The notes under the pieces: generated by a model | Told to the model about the DNA's origin: nothing | Seen by the model: the letters and a program-made list of their open reading frames with translations, nothing else | The model's database searches: none | Assembly (NCBI RefSeq): GCF_008373755.1 | Contig: NZ_VUJV01000003.1 | Location: forward strand, 186,001-250,000 | Source: Nocardioides humilatus | GTDB lineage: Bacteria; Actinomycetota; Actinomycetes; Propionibacteriales; Nocardioidaceae | Length of the DNA: 64,000 nt | Direction: 5' to 3' | Program-made: the position numbers and the translations under genes | Part shown: positions 14,976 to 22,729 of the stretch, one piece after another | Layout: each line of letters starts with the position of its first letter | Numbering within the stretch: position 1 is the first letter of the stretch

Positions 14976-16208
14976 TCAGCCCGTGATGTCGAGTGTGCCG
15001 GCGGCGTTGCGCTGGTCGTGCTGCTGCACCCGGTCGAGGTAGGACTTCGACTTCTGGACCTCGGTCTCGAGCACGCCGATGGTGGTCGACATGGTGTCGA
15101 GCGCCTTCGACTTGAACTCGTCGATCGAGTCCATCGTCGCGTAGATGTTGGCGAAAGCCGCCTGCAGCTGCTCGATGCCGATCGTCGACGACGCGGCCTG
15201 CTCCTGGATCTTGGCGGAGTTGTCCTTCAACATCTCCGAGGTCTTCTGGATCAGGTTGGACGTCGTGGTGTTGAGCGCGGTGATCTGGTCGAGCACCAGC
15301 TTCTGGTTGCTCAGCGCCTGGGCGACGATGACCGCGGTCCGCAGCGCGGAGATGGTGGTCGTGGTGGCCCGGTCGACGCCCTTGATGAGCTCGATGTTGT
15401 TCTTGATGATGATGTCGATCGCGAGGTAGGCCTGGATCGATACCGCGAGCTGCGTGAGCAGGTCCTGGTGCTTCTGCCGCACGTAGAACAGCACGTCCTG
15501 GCTCAGCGTCTTCGCGCCCTCGGGGTCGGTCAGCTCCATCTCCGCGATCTTCGCCGACAGCTTGGCGTCGAGCTTCTCGGAGACGTAGATGTATTGGTTG
15601 AGCCGCCCCATGACCGACCAGAGGTTGGTCTTCTCGAGGTTGAGCGCGACGTTGTCCTTCGTCAGCTCGTCCTGACCGCTGCGGAGGTGGTGCAGGATCC
15701 CGTTGAGCTGGCTCTGCGAGGACTGGTACTTGCGGAAGTAGTCCTCGATCTTGTCGTTGAAGGGCAGCTTGTCCCACCACTTCTTGGCACCCGCCGCCTG
15801 GCCAGGGTCCAGGTCCTCGATGGTCCGCCGCAGCTCGAGGAGCGTCTTGCCGACGTTGGAACCCTGCGAGATGCCCCCCTCCTTCAACGCGTTGACCGGC
15901 TTGTCGAGCATCCGGTTGGACGTCTCGGCCGCGCGCCTGATGTCGGCGTCGCCCATCGTCCGGACGTTCTCCGCCTGGGCGGCGAAGCCGGGGCTGCCGA
16001 CCTTCTCGCTGGTGAGCGCGGTCAGGAAGGTGTCGACCTTGGAGTCGAGCTCGGGCACCATCTCGGCGGAGACCTGCGGGGCCATCTTCGGCGCCGCCGT
16101 CTCGGTGACCGGTGCAGGCGCCTCGGGCGCGGTCAGGGTGAGGACGGGCTCCGGCGGGGCGAGTGGGCTCGGCTCGGGGGCGGGAGCCTGGGAACCATCG
16201 GTGGTCAT
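14976..16208 (-). CDS. TelA/KlaA-family toxic-anion-resistance-type protein
   Basis: A 410-aa cytoplasmic, almost entirely helical protein. After a Pro/Ala/Glu-rich first 50 residues it shows TelA features: NRMLDKPVNALKEGG, VGKTLLELRRTIEDLDP, NQYIYVSEKLDAKL, LLTQLAVSIQAYLAIDI and ALNTTTSNLIQKTSEML. The family was named from tellurite resistance but its biochemical role is unsettled; it is frequently linked to VWA proteins and AAA+ ATPases, both present downstream. As first gene of the ten-gene run, its upstream region (16209-16313) must hold the operon promoter; a TAGTCT -10-like element lies about 10 nt upstream of the ATG. Confidence 0.9.
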   Translation of the reverse strand: MTTDGSQAPAPEPSPLAPPEPVLTLTAPEAPAPVTETAAPKMAPQVSAEMVPELDSKVDTFLTALTSEKVGSPGFAAQAENVRTMGDADIRRAAETSNRMLDKPVNALKEGGISQGSNVGKTLLELRRTIEDLDPGQAAGAKKWWDKLPFNDKIEDYFRKYQSSQSQLNGILHHLRSGQDELTKDNVALNLEKTNLWSVMGRLNQYIYVSEKLDAKLSAKIAEMELTDPEGAKTLSQDVLFYVRQKHQDLLTQLAVSIQAYLAIDIIIKNNIELIKGVDRATTTTISALRTAVIVAQALSNQKLVLDQITALNTTTSNLIQKTSEMLKDNSAKIQEQAASSTIGIEQLQAAFANIYATMDSIDEFKSKALDTMSTTIGVLETEVQKSKSYLDRVQQHDQRNAAGTLDITG

Positions 16209-16313
16209 GAGTGGAGACTATCCACCAATTCCACGCTCCACACTCAGGGATTCCCCTGGGGCAAAGATGACCAACCCGGCCCGCAAGCGGGGCCGGATCC
16301 GTAGCGTCAGTCC

Positions 16314-19300
16314 ATGCCTTCCACGACCGTGGGCCGCCGCCCGTCACGCAGGATGTTTGCGCTCGCCCTGCTGCTGCTCCTCCCCGGCTCGACCGTCGCC
16401 CTGGCGACGGCGTTCGCCCCGGCGGCCGAGGCCGCGACCACGGTCCTGGTGCCGCCGGATCTCGACTGGCGACCGACCCTCACCGGCGGCCCGGCCCGCA
16501 AGGCTTGTGGCGCGACCGTGCGATGCGTCGGCCCGACCGGCTCCTTCGCCACGATCCAGGCCGCCGTCAACGTGGCGGTCGACGGCGACACGATCCAGGT
16601 CCAAGGAGGGACCTACGCCGAGCGGGTCGTCGTCGACTCCAAGGAGCTCGTCCTGCTCGGCGGGTTCGCACCGGGCTTCGGCAGCCGGGACCCGGCGACC
16701 CGGGTGACCACGATCAACGGCGGTCTCGCGGGCACCACCCTGACCTGGATCCGCCCCGGGGACTCCGTGATCGACGGGTTCCGGATCACCGGTGGCGAGG
16801 CACCGCTCGACGAGTTCGGCCGCGGCTACGGGTCCGGGCTCTACGTCGACCACCAGGACAGCACGGGCGACGTGACGATCACCCACAACCTGTTCGAGGG
16901 CAACGACGACGGCCAGGACTTCAACGACTGCGACCGCTGCGTCTTCGGCGGCGCGATCGCGGTCGGGAGCTGGGGCGGCGACAGCAGCGCGACGATCGCT
17001 GACAACATCATCCGCGACAACCGCGCCGTGATGGCGGCGGCCCTCTTCGCGTCAGTGCCGGTGCTGCTCGAGCACAACCTGATCGAGGACAACGCGGCCG
17101 GCGGCGACCACGGCGGTGCGCTGTTCCTCTCCGGCGATGACAGCGTGCTCCGGCAGAACCTGGTCCGCGGCAACACCGTGGGCGACCAGGCCGGCTACGG
17201 CTGGGGCGGCGGCGGCATCTTCACCGGCAACGACACGGCGACGAAACCCACGGTGCTGCTCGAGGCGAACCGGTGGGTCGGCAACGAGTCTCCGAGCCAC
17301 GGCAGCGCCTTCTTCGTCGACGAGGCCGCCCACGCCGAGATCGTCGGCGACCTCTTCCACGGCAACGTCTGCAACAACGACGGGGTGCTCTACCTCGACG
17401 GCGGCTCGGACTTCGGCTCGACGGCTCTCGTCGAGAACGTCACCATCAGCGCCAATGGCTGCCCCGACGGCGCGAACGGCGCCGGGATCCTCGCTGAGGG
17501 AGGGTCGCGCCTCGACCTGCGCAACAGCATCGTGACCGGCAACGGCGGCGCCACCCAGGTGTGGCAGTGCAACAACTGCCAGACCACGCCGCCGGCGTCC
17601 AACACGACCATCACCTACAGCCTGGTCGGGCCGAGCACCGGCGCGGTCACCCGTGGCGTCGGCGTCATCACGGGAGCACCCGGATTCGTCGCCCCGGCCG
17701 GCGGCGACTTCCACCTGATGTCGTCGAGCCCGGCGATCGACGCCGCCGACCCGGCCTCCACGGTCGCGGCCGAGCCGGTGCCGAACGGCGGACGGCGCAA
17801 CGCCGGCGCCTATGGCGGCACCGACGAGGCGACCACCAGCGACGACGAACCGCCCGTCCCCATCGCTCCGGAGTCGGTCACGACCTCGATCGGAAGGGTG
17901 CCGAAGCCGAGCCGCACCGGCCGCGCGACCGTCGTGGTCGAGGTCGCCGACGGGCTGCCCGCGGCGACCGGCGACGTCCGGGTCCGCCTCATCAAGCGCG
18001 ACGGCACCCGCAGGCAGGTGGTCGGCACCCTCGACGGTGGCGCCGTCACCGTGACCCTCCCGCGCCTGTCGGTCGGACGCTGGCGCGCGGCCTCCCGCTA
18101 CCTCGGGGACAGCGCCTACCTGGCGACGAGCGCGCCCGTCGTCCGGTTCCGGGTGCGCGCGAGCGCCCGGATGCGCGTGCGGGCCGACGACCCGATCCCC
18201 GGCCTGCCACCCCCGGCCGCCGACGTGTGGGACGGCAGCTGCGACACCCCGGCCACCGGCACGACGTACGACGTCGGCCCGGGCCGCGCGTGGACGACCA
18301 TCGGCGCGGTGCCCTGGCTCGACCTCGGGCCCGGCGACCGGGTGCGGATCCACGCCCGGCCGGCGCCGTACAAGGAGAAGATCCTGGTCGTCGGGCAGGG
18401 CACCGCGTCCGAGCCGATCACGGTCTGCGGCGTCCGCGACGGTGAGGGCAACCGGCCGGTCATCGACGGCAAGAGCGCCACGACCCGGCCGGGCATGCGT
18501 TCGGACTTCGAGGGCACCCAGCTGCGCGGGGTGATCACCCTGGCCGCCCCGGACAACACCCCGTGGGGCACCAAGCCGAAGTACGTCGTCATCGACGGGC
18601 TGGAGGTGACGGGCGGCTATCCCGGCAACACGTTCACCGACTGGGCCGGGGTGACGCGCACCTATCCCGACAACGTTGCCGGGATCTTCGTCGAGCGCGG
18701 CGAGTGGGTCACGGTCCGCGACACCGTCATCCGCGGCAACGCCAACGGGCTGTTCGTCGCGTCCGGTGACGAGGAGGCCAGCGTCTCGCGGCACGTGCTC
18801 GTCGACGGCAATGCGTTCCTCGGCAACAGCGTCGTCGGGCGCGACCGCGAGCACCACTCCTACATCGAGGCCGAGGACGTGGTCTACCAGTTCAACCACT
18901 ACGGCGACACGAGGGCGGGCGCGCTCGGCGGGGCGCTCAAGGACCGGTCGACCGGCACTGTCGTGCGGTTCAACACGATCGAGGGCGGCTTCCGCGCGAT
19001 GGACCTGGTCGAGGCCCAGGACAGCTTCCCGATCTTCGGGGACCTGCCCGCCTATCGAGAGACCTGGGTCTACGGCAACGTGGTCGACCTGACCCATGGC
19101 GACGCGGCCTACGCCATCCACTACGGCGGTGACTCCGGCCTGGAGGACACCTACCGCAAAGGCACGCTCTACTTCTTCAACAACACCGTCGTCTACCGCT
19201 TCGACCAGAGCGAGCAGTACAACGCGTCGGTCTTCGACATCACCACGCCGGACGAGACTGCAGAGATCTGGGGCAACGTCTTCTCCGCCGGCCCAGCGAC

Positions 19301-20261
19301 GCCCGGGGCCACTCCGTTGGAGCTCTCGCTCGAGCGTGGCAGCGGGGTCCACCACCTCGGCGCCAACGTGATGGGTCCGGCGATGGTGCAGTGGCGCAGC
19401 GACACGCACACAGGATCGATCACCGGCTGGTCGAGCCGCATCACGGCCTCGAACCTCGGGTTCACCGACCTCGCCGGCTCCGACTTCCGCCCCGTGGACG
19501 GCTCACCGCTGGTCGACGTCGGCGCCACCGCTCCGAGGGTGGTGCCGTCGCGGCACGCGCTGGCCTACCAGTACGTCCCGCACCAGCTCGCCCTCGGGCG
19601 CCCCGTCAACGGCACGTCGGTCGATGCGGGCGCCTATGAGAACGGCCCCGCCACCCCGATCGACGACCTTGGGCCGGACCTGGCCGACCCCACCTTCGCG
19701 CTGACCGTCCCCCGACTCCGCTACGACCGGTCGGCCTCGATCGAGGTGGTCGTGACCGGGGACGGCGCCGCCGCGAGCGGCCAGGTCAGCCTCCACGAGG
19801 GAGCGCGGACCCTCGACACCGCGACCCTCGACGGCGACGGATCCGCGACGTTCGACGTTGCTCCAGGCGAGCTCCAGCCCGGTGCGGCCGCGCTCGTCGT
19901 TGAGTACGGCGGCAGCCCCACCGTGGCGGCCGGCCAGCTCGACCGCGTGGCCATCGTGGGCCGCGGGGTCGTCGACCGGGTATCGCTCACGGTCCTCCGT
20001 CCTCCGCTCGTCGACCGGCGGGGACGCGTGTCGGTCACCGTCGACGTCGCCGCCGGACTGGCGACACCCGAGGGGGCGGCCACCGTGCGTCTGACGCGGG
20101 GCGACCGGGTGCGGACCGTGGAGGCGGCGCTGGTTGACGGGACCGCGACGATGCGGTTGCCGCGTCTGTCCCGCGGCCGGTGGGAGGTCGTCGTCCGCTT
20201 CGGTGGCGACGACCGCTACCGAGCCAGTCGGGTCGAGACCTTCGTCCGCGTCCGCAGCTAG
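16314..20261 (+). CDS. Giant secreted parallel beta-helix protein with Ig-like repeats
   Basis: A 1315-aa exported protein. A signal peptide (Arg-rich start, hydrophobic MFALALLLLLPG, cleavage near AAEA-A at about 41) precedes a first beta-helix. That region has the DUF1565-like AAVNVAVDGDTIQVQGG and repeated HNLFEGND/DNIIRDNRA/EHNLIEDNAAGG rungs. An Ig-like domain (about 520-610) with YLGDSAYLAT, a second beta-helix (about 640-1110) and two further Ig-like domains follow. The last repeats the first domain's design (RLSRGRWEVVVRFGGDDRY versus RLSVGRWRAASRYLGDSAY). No sortase motif or C-terminal helix is seen, so it is probably released. Beta-helix proteins often cleave or bind polysaccharides, but no catalytic triad is assignable. 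Its TAG overlaps the stop of the opposing 49-aa gene. Confidence 0.88.
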   Translation: MPSTTVGRRPSRRMFALALLLLLPGSTVALATAFAPAAEAATTVLVPPDLDWRPTLTGGPARKACGATVRCVGPTGSFATIQAAVNVAVDGDTIQVQGGTYAERVVVDSKELVLLGGFAPGFGSRDPATRVTTINGGLAGTTLTWIRPGDSVIDGFRITGGEAPLDEFGRGYGSGLYVDHQDSTGDVTITHNLFEGNDDGQDFNDCDRCVFGGAIAVGSWGGDSSATIADNIIRDNRAVMAAALFASVPVLLEHNLIEDNAAGGDHGGALFLSGDDSVLRQNLVRGNTVGDQAGYGWGGGGIFTGNDTATKPTVLLEANRWVGNESPSHGSAFFVDEAAHAEIVGDLFHGNVCNNDGVLYLDGGSDFGSTALVENVTISANGCPDGANGAGILAEGGSRLDLRNSIVTGNGGATQVWQCNNCQTTPPASNTTITYSLVGPSTGAVTRGVGVITGAPGFVAPAGGDFHLMSSSPAIDAADPASTVAAEPVPNGGRRNAGAYGGTDEATTSDDEPPVPIAPESVTTSIGRVPKPSRTGRATVVVEVADGLPAATGDVRVRLIKRDGTRRQVVGTLDGGAVTVTLPRLSVGRWRAASRYLGDSAYLATSAPVVRFRVRASARMRVRADDPIPGLPPPAADVWDGSCDTPATGTTYDVGPGRAWTTIGAVPWLDLGPGDRVRIHARPAPYKEKILVVGQGTASEPITVCGVRDGEGNRPVIDGKSATTRPGMRSDFEGTQLRGVITLAAPDNTPWGTKPKYVVIDGLEVTGGYPGNTFTDWAGVTRTYPDNVAGIFVERGEWVTVRDTVIRGNANGLFVASGDEEASVSRHVLVDGNAFLGNSVVGRDREHHSYIEAEDVVYQFNHYGDTRAGALGGALKDRSTGTVVRFNTIEGGFRAMDLVEAQDSFPIFGDLPAYRETWVYGNVVDLTHGDAAYAIHYGGDSGLEDTYRKGTLYFFNNTVVYRFDQSEQYNASVFDITTPDETAEIWGNVFSAGPATPGATPLELSLERGSGVHHLGANVMGPAMVQWRSDTHTGSITGWSSRITASNLGFTDLAGSDFRPVDGSPLVDVGATAPRVVPSRHALAYQYVPHQLALGRPVNGTSVDAGAYENGPATPIDDLGPDLADPTFALTVPRLRYDRSASIEVVVTGDGAAASGQVSLHEGARTLDTATLDGDGSATFDVAPGELQPGAAALVVEYGGSPTVAAGQLDRVAIVGRGVVDRVSLTVLRPPLVDRRGRVSVTVDVAAGLATPEGAATVRLTRGDRVRTVEAALVDGTATMRLPRLSRGRWEVVVRFGGDDRYRASRVETFVRVRS

Positions 20262-20407
20262 CCGAGCAGATCGGCAGGTCGCCGCGAATCGCGGTCGACC
20301 GCGTGGGACTGCGGTATCTCGCGCGGCCGGTCCAGGCGGAGTTCGCGCACGGTGCTGACCACGCCGATGACGCCGACGACCAGGAGCAGGGTGAGCAGTC
20401 CGATCAT
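20258..20407 (-). CDS. 49-aa small membrane protein coupled to yczE
   Basis: Reading frame ATG (20407) to TAG (20258) encoding an N-terminal hydrophobic helix MIGLLTLLLVVGVIGVVSTV followed by a charged, Arg/Asp-rich tail of about 29 residues. Its ATG overlaps the TGA of the upstream membrane-protein gene (ATGA), implying translational coupling. Its TAG interlocks with the stop of the convergent beta-helix gene (CTAG, 20258-20261). I recognise no family; single-helix partners of integral membrane proteins are common. Confidence 0.65.
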   Translation of the reverse strand: MIGLLTLLLVVGVIGVVSTVRELRLDRPREIPQSHAVDRDSRRPADLLG

Positions 20408-21114
20408 GACGAGCCACCTCCTACGGGGGCAGTGGTGTCGACTCCATTGTCGACCTTGATGGGGACGAGGAACAGGGGCAGGAAGACCTGGGTGAGCGGG
20501 CCGATGGCGAGTGCGTAGACGACGGTGCCGAGGCCGAGCACGCCGCCGAGCGTGAGGCCGACGAGCACGACGACGACCTCGAGCGCCGTACGGACCAGGC
20601 GGATCGAGAGGCCCGTACGTCGAGCCAGCCCGGTCATGAGGCCGTCACGAGGACCGCGGCCGAGCTGAGCGCCTATGTAGAGGCCCGAGGCGAGGCCGCA
20701 GAGCACGACGCCGCCGACCATCAGTGCCACCCGTGCCGCGAGGACATCGGGTGCGTCGAGGAGGGCGAGGGTCGCGTCGGCGGAGAAGCCGACGAGGAGC
20801 GCGTTGGCGATGGTGCCGATGCCGGGCTGCTCGCGGAGCGGGATCCAGAGCAGGAGCACCACGAAGCTCATCAGCACGACGGCCTGGCCCAGCGTGATCG
20901 GCACGTGGCGGATCAGGCCCGAGTGCAGCACGTCCCACGGGGCGAGGCCGATGGCGCCGCGCACCATCAACGCGAGGCTGACGCCGTAGAGCACCAGGCC
21001 GACGACCAGCTGCGGGAGCCGTCGGCCGAGCCGGCCGGCGCGGAGCTGGGCGAGCGGGCCCAGGTCGACGAGCGCGGGGGCCGGAGCACCGGTGGATGCA
21101 GTCATTGCCGTCAT
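20404..21114 (-). CDS. YczE/YitT-family integral membrane protein
   Basis: A 236-aa protein with about five hydrophobic helices: LPQLVVGLVLYGVSLALMV, ITLGQAVVLMSFVVLLLWI, a helix near ALLVGFSADATLALL, VALMVGGVVLCGLASGLYIG and VVVVLVGLTLGGVLGLGTV. The motifs GLAPWDVLHSGL and QLGRGPRDGLMTGL are typical of the YczE/YyaS group. The first ATG (21114) has GAGG just upstream; MTAST three codons later is an alternative. It is divergent from a MocR regulator, and in Bacillus yczE is likewise paired with the MocR gene yczR, so this protein is probably the regulator's target. Substrate unknown. Confidence 0.85.
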   Translation of the reverse strand: MTAMTASTGAPAPALVDLGPLAQLRAGRLGRRLPQLVVGLVLYGVSLALMVRGAIGLAPWDVLHSGLIRHVPITLGQAVVLMSFVVLLLWIPLREQPGIGTIANALLVGFSADATLALLDAPDVLAARVALMVGGVVLCGLASGLYIGAQLGRGPRDGLMTGLARRTGLSIRLVRTALEVVVVLVGLTLGGVLGLGTVVYALAIGPLTQVFLPLFLVPIKVDNGVDTTAPVGGGSS

Positions 21115-21132
21115 GCCTCAATGATCCTTACT

Positions 21133-21157
21133 AGTGGCCTGGAATGAAATAGCCACT
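21133..21157. promoter_or_regulatory. Inverted repeat between yczE-like gene and MocR regulator
   Basis: AGTGGC (21133-21138) and GCCACT (21152-21157), 13 nt apart, in the 61-bp divergent promoter region. A further partial direct repeat (ACTAGTGG and CTACTGG) overlaps it. MocR proteins bind such inverted or direct repeats, so this is the likely operator. Confidence 0.45.
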
Positions 21158-21175
21158 TGTGATCTACTGGACTGC

Positions 21176-22621
21176 ATGCCGCAGTCCATTTCCGCCAGTC
21201 GCGTGGCCACCCTCGCCGGCGACTTCCACCGGTCCCCCGCCTACGTCGGCCTGGCCGACGCGCTACGCGAGCTGATCGGCGACGGACGCATCGGCTATGG
21301 CACCCGGCTGCCGAGCGAGCGCGACCTGACCACGGCGCTCGAGGTGTCGCGCACCACGGTGACCCGCGCCTACGCCGTACTGCGGGAGAGCGGGTTCGCC
21401 GAGGCCCGGCACGGCTCGGGCACCTTCACCCGCCTGCCCGGCGGACCGACGCGCGCCTACGACCGCGCCCTGTGGCCCACCGACGTGACGCCCGGCGTCA
21501 TCGACCTGGTGTGCGCGGCCGCGACCGCTCCCCCCGGCATCGCCGCGGCCTACGCGGAGGCCGCCGCCGACCTACCGGCCCACCTCGGCGGCCACGGCTA
21601 CTACCCGGCCGGGATGCCCGACCTGCAGGAGGCGATCGCGGCGTCGTACGACGACCGCGGCCTCCCGACCTCATCCGACCAGATCATCGTCACCGCCGGC
21701 GCCCTCGCCGCGACCGCCGTCGTGGGCAGCGCGCTGGCGGGCCCCCGCGAGCGAGTGCTGATGGAGTCGCCGACCTACCCCAACGCCGTGCAGGCGCTGT
21801 GCGTCGGCGGCGGCCGACTGGTGACGATCCCCCTCGACCCGGAGGGCTGGGACCTCGAGTCGGTCGACGGCGTGCTGGCCAAGCGCAAGCCGCGCCTGGT
21901 CCATGTCATGCCCGACCACCACAACCCGACCGGCCTGGTGATGTCCGACGCCGACCGCGCTACCTACGCGGCAATGCTCAAGCGGCACGGCGCGACCGCA
22001 GTCGTCGACGAGGCGCACCACACGCTGCGCCTCGACGGTGGTCCAGCGCAGCGGCCGTTCGCGTCCTTCTCCCCCGACACGATCACCGTCGGCAGCGCCA
22101 GCAAGAGCGTCTGGGGCGGCCTGCGGCTCGGCTGGATCCGCGCTCCCCGCGGCCTGGTCGACCAGCTGACCCGCGCCCGGATCGGTCTGGACCTCGGCGC
22201 CCCCGTCTTCGAGCAACTGGTGCTCACCAAGCTGCTGACCGGTGACTTCGACGCGGTCCTCACCGCGCACCGCGACCGGCTGCGCCTCCAGCGCGACGCC
22301 CTGGTCGCCGCGATGCGCGCCGAGCTGCCCGACTGGACCTTCCGCACCCCCAGCGGTGGCATGGCGCTGTGGTGCCGGCTCCCCGCGGTGGGCGCGACGG
22401 CGCTCGTCGACGAGGTCGAGGGCCGGGGCGTCCTGATGGCGCCCGGCCCGTCCTTCGCTCCCGAGGGCGGCCTCGACCGCTACCTCCGCTTCCCCTTCAC
22501 CGTGCCCGCCCCACAGTTGGAGGAGGCGGTCCGCCGGGTGGCCGCCGCGTGGGCAACGGTCCGTGCCGGAACGAGCACCCCGCCCGGACGCGAGCGCCCA
22601 GGCGGCGTGCTGGTCGCCTGA
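21176..22621 (+). CDS. MocR-type (GntR plus aminotransferase-like) transcriptional regulator
   Basis: A 481-aa protein. Start at 21176 is preferred because the family begins shortly before the winged helix and upstream sequence is the operator region. The GntR helix-turn-helix is PSERDLTTALEVSRTTVTRA, followed by LRESGFAEARHGSGTF. A fold-type I aminotransferase domain follows, with PDHHNPTG and the PLP lysine in SASKSVWGGLRLGWI. Such regulators use PLP or its derivatives as effectors. It faces away from the YczE-like gene, matching the yczR-yczE pairing known in Bacillus. Confidence 0.92.
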   Translation: MPQSISASRVATLAGDFHRSPAYVGLADALRELIGDGRIGYGTRLPSERDLTTALEVSRTTVTRAYAVLRESGFAEARHGSGTFTRLPGGPTRAYDRALWPTDVTPGVIDLVCAAATAPPGIAAAYAEAAADLPAHLGGHGYYPAGMPDLQEAIAASYDDRGLPTSSDQIIVTAGALAATAVVGSALAGPRERVLMESPTYPNAVQALCVGGGRLVTIPLDPEGWDLESVDGVLAKRKPRLVHVMPDHHNPTGLVMSDADRATYAAMLKRHGATAVVDEAHHTLRLDGGPAQRPFASFSPDTITVGSASKSVWGGLRLGWIRAPRGLVDQLTRARIGLDLGAPVFEQLVLTKLLTGDFDAVLTAHRDRLRLQRDALVAAMRAELPDWTFRTPSGGMALWCRLPAVGATALVDEVEGRGVLMAPGPSFAPEGGLDRYLRFPFTVPAPQLEEAVRRVAAAWATVRAGTSTPPGRERPGGVLVA

Positions 22622-22729
22622 AGATCACCCGAATGACGGTTGCGCCTCCTCGAAACCCGCCTCTACCGTCGGGGCAGGGTGCACCGGCTCGGCGCGATCG
22701 GGACCCGCCTCCGACCAACGAGGTTCACC

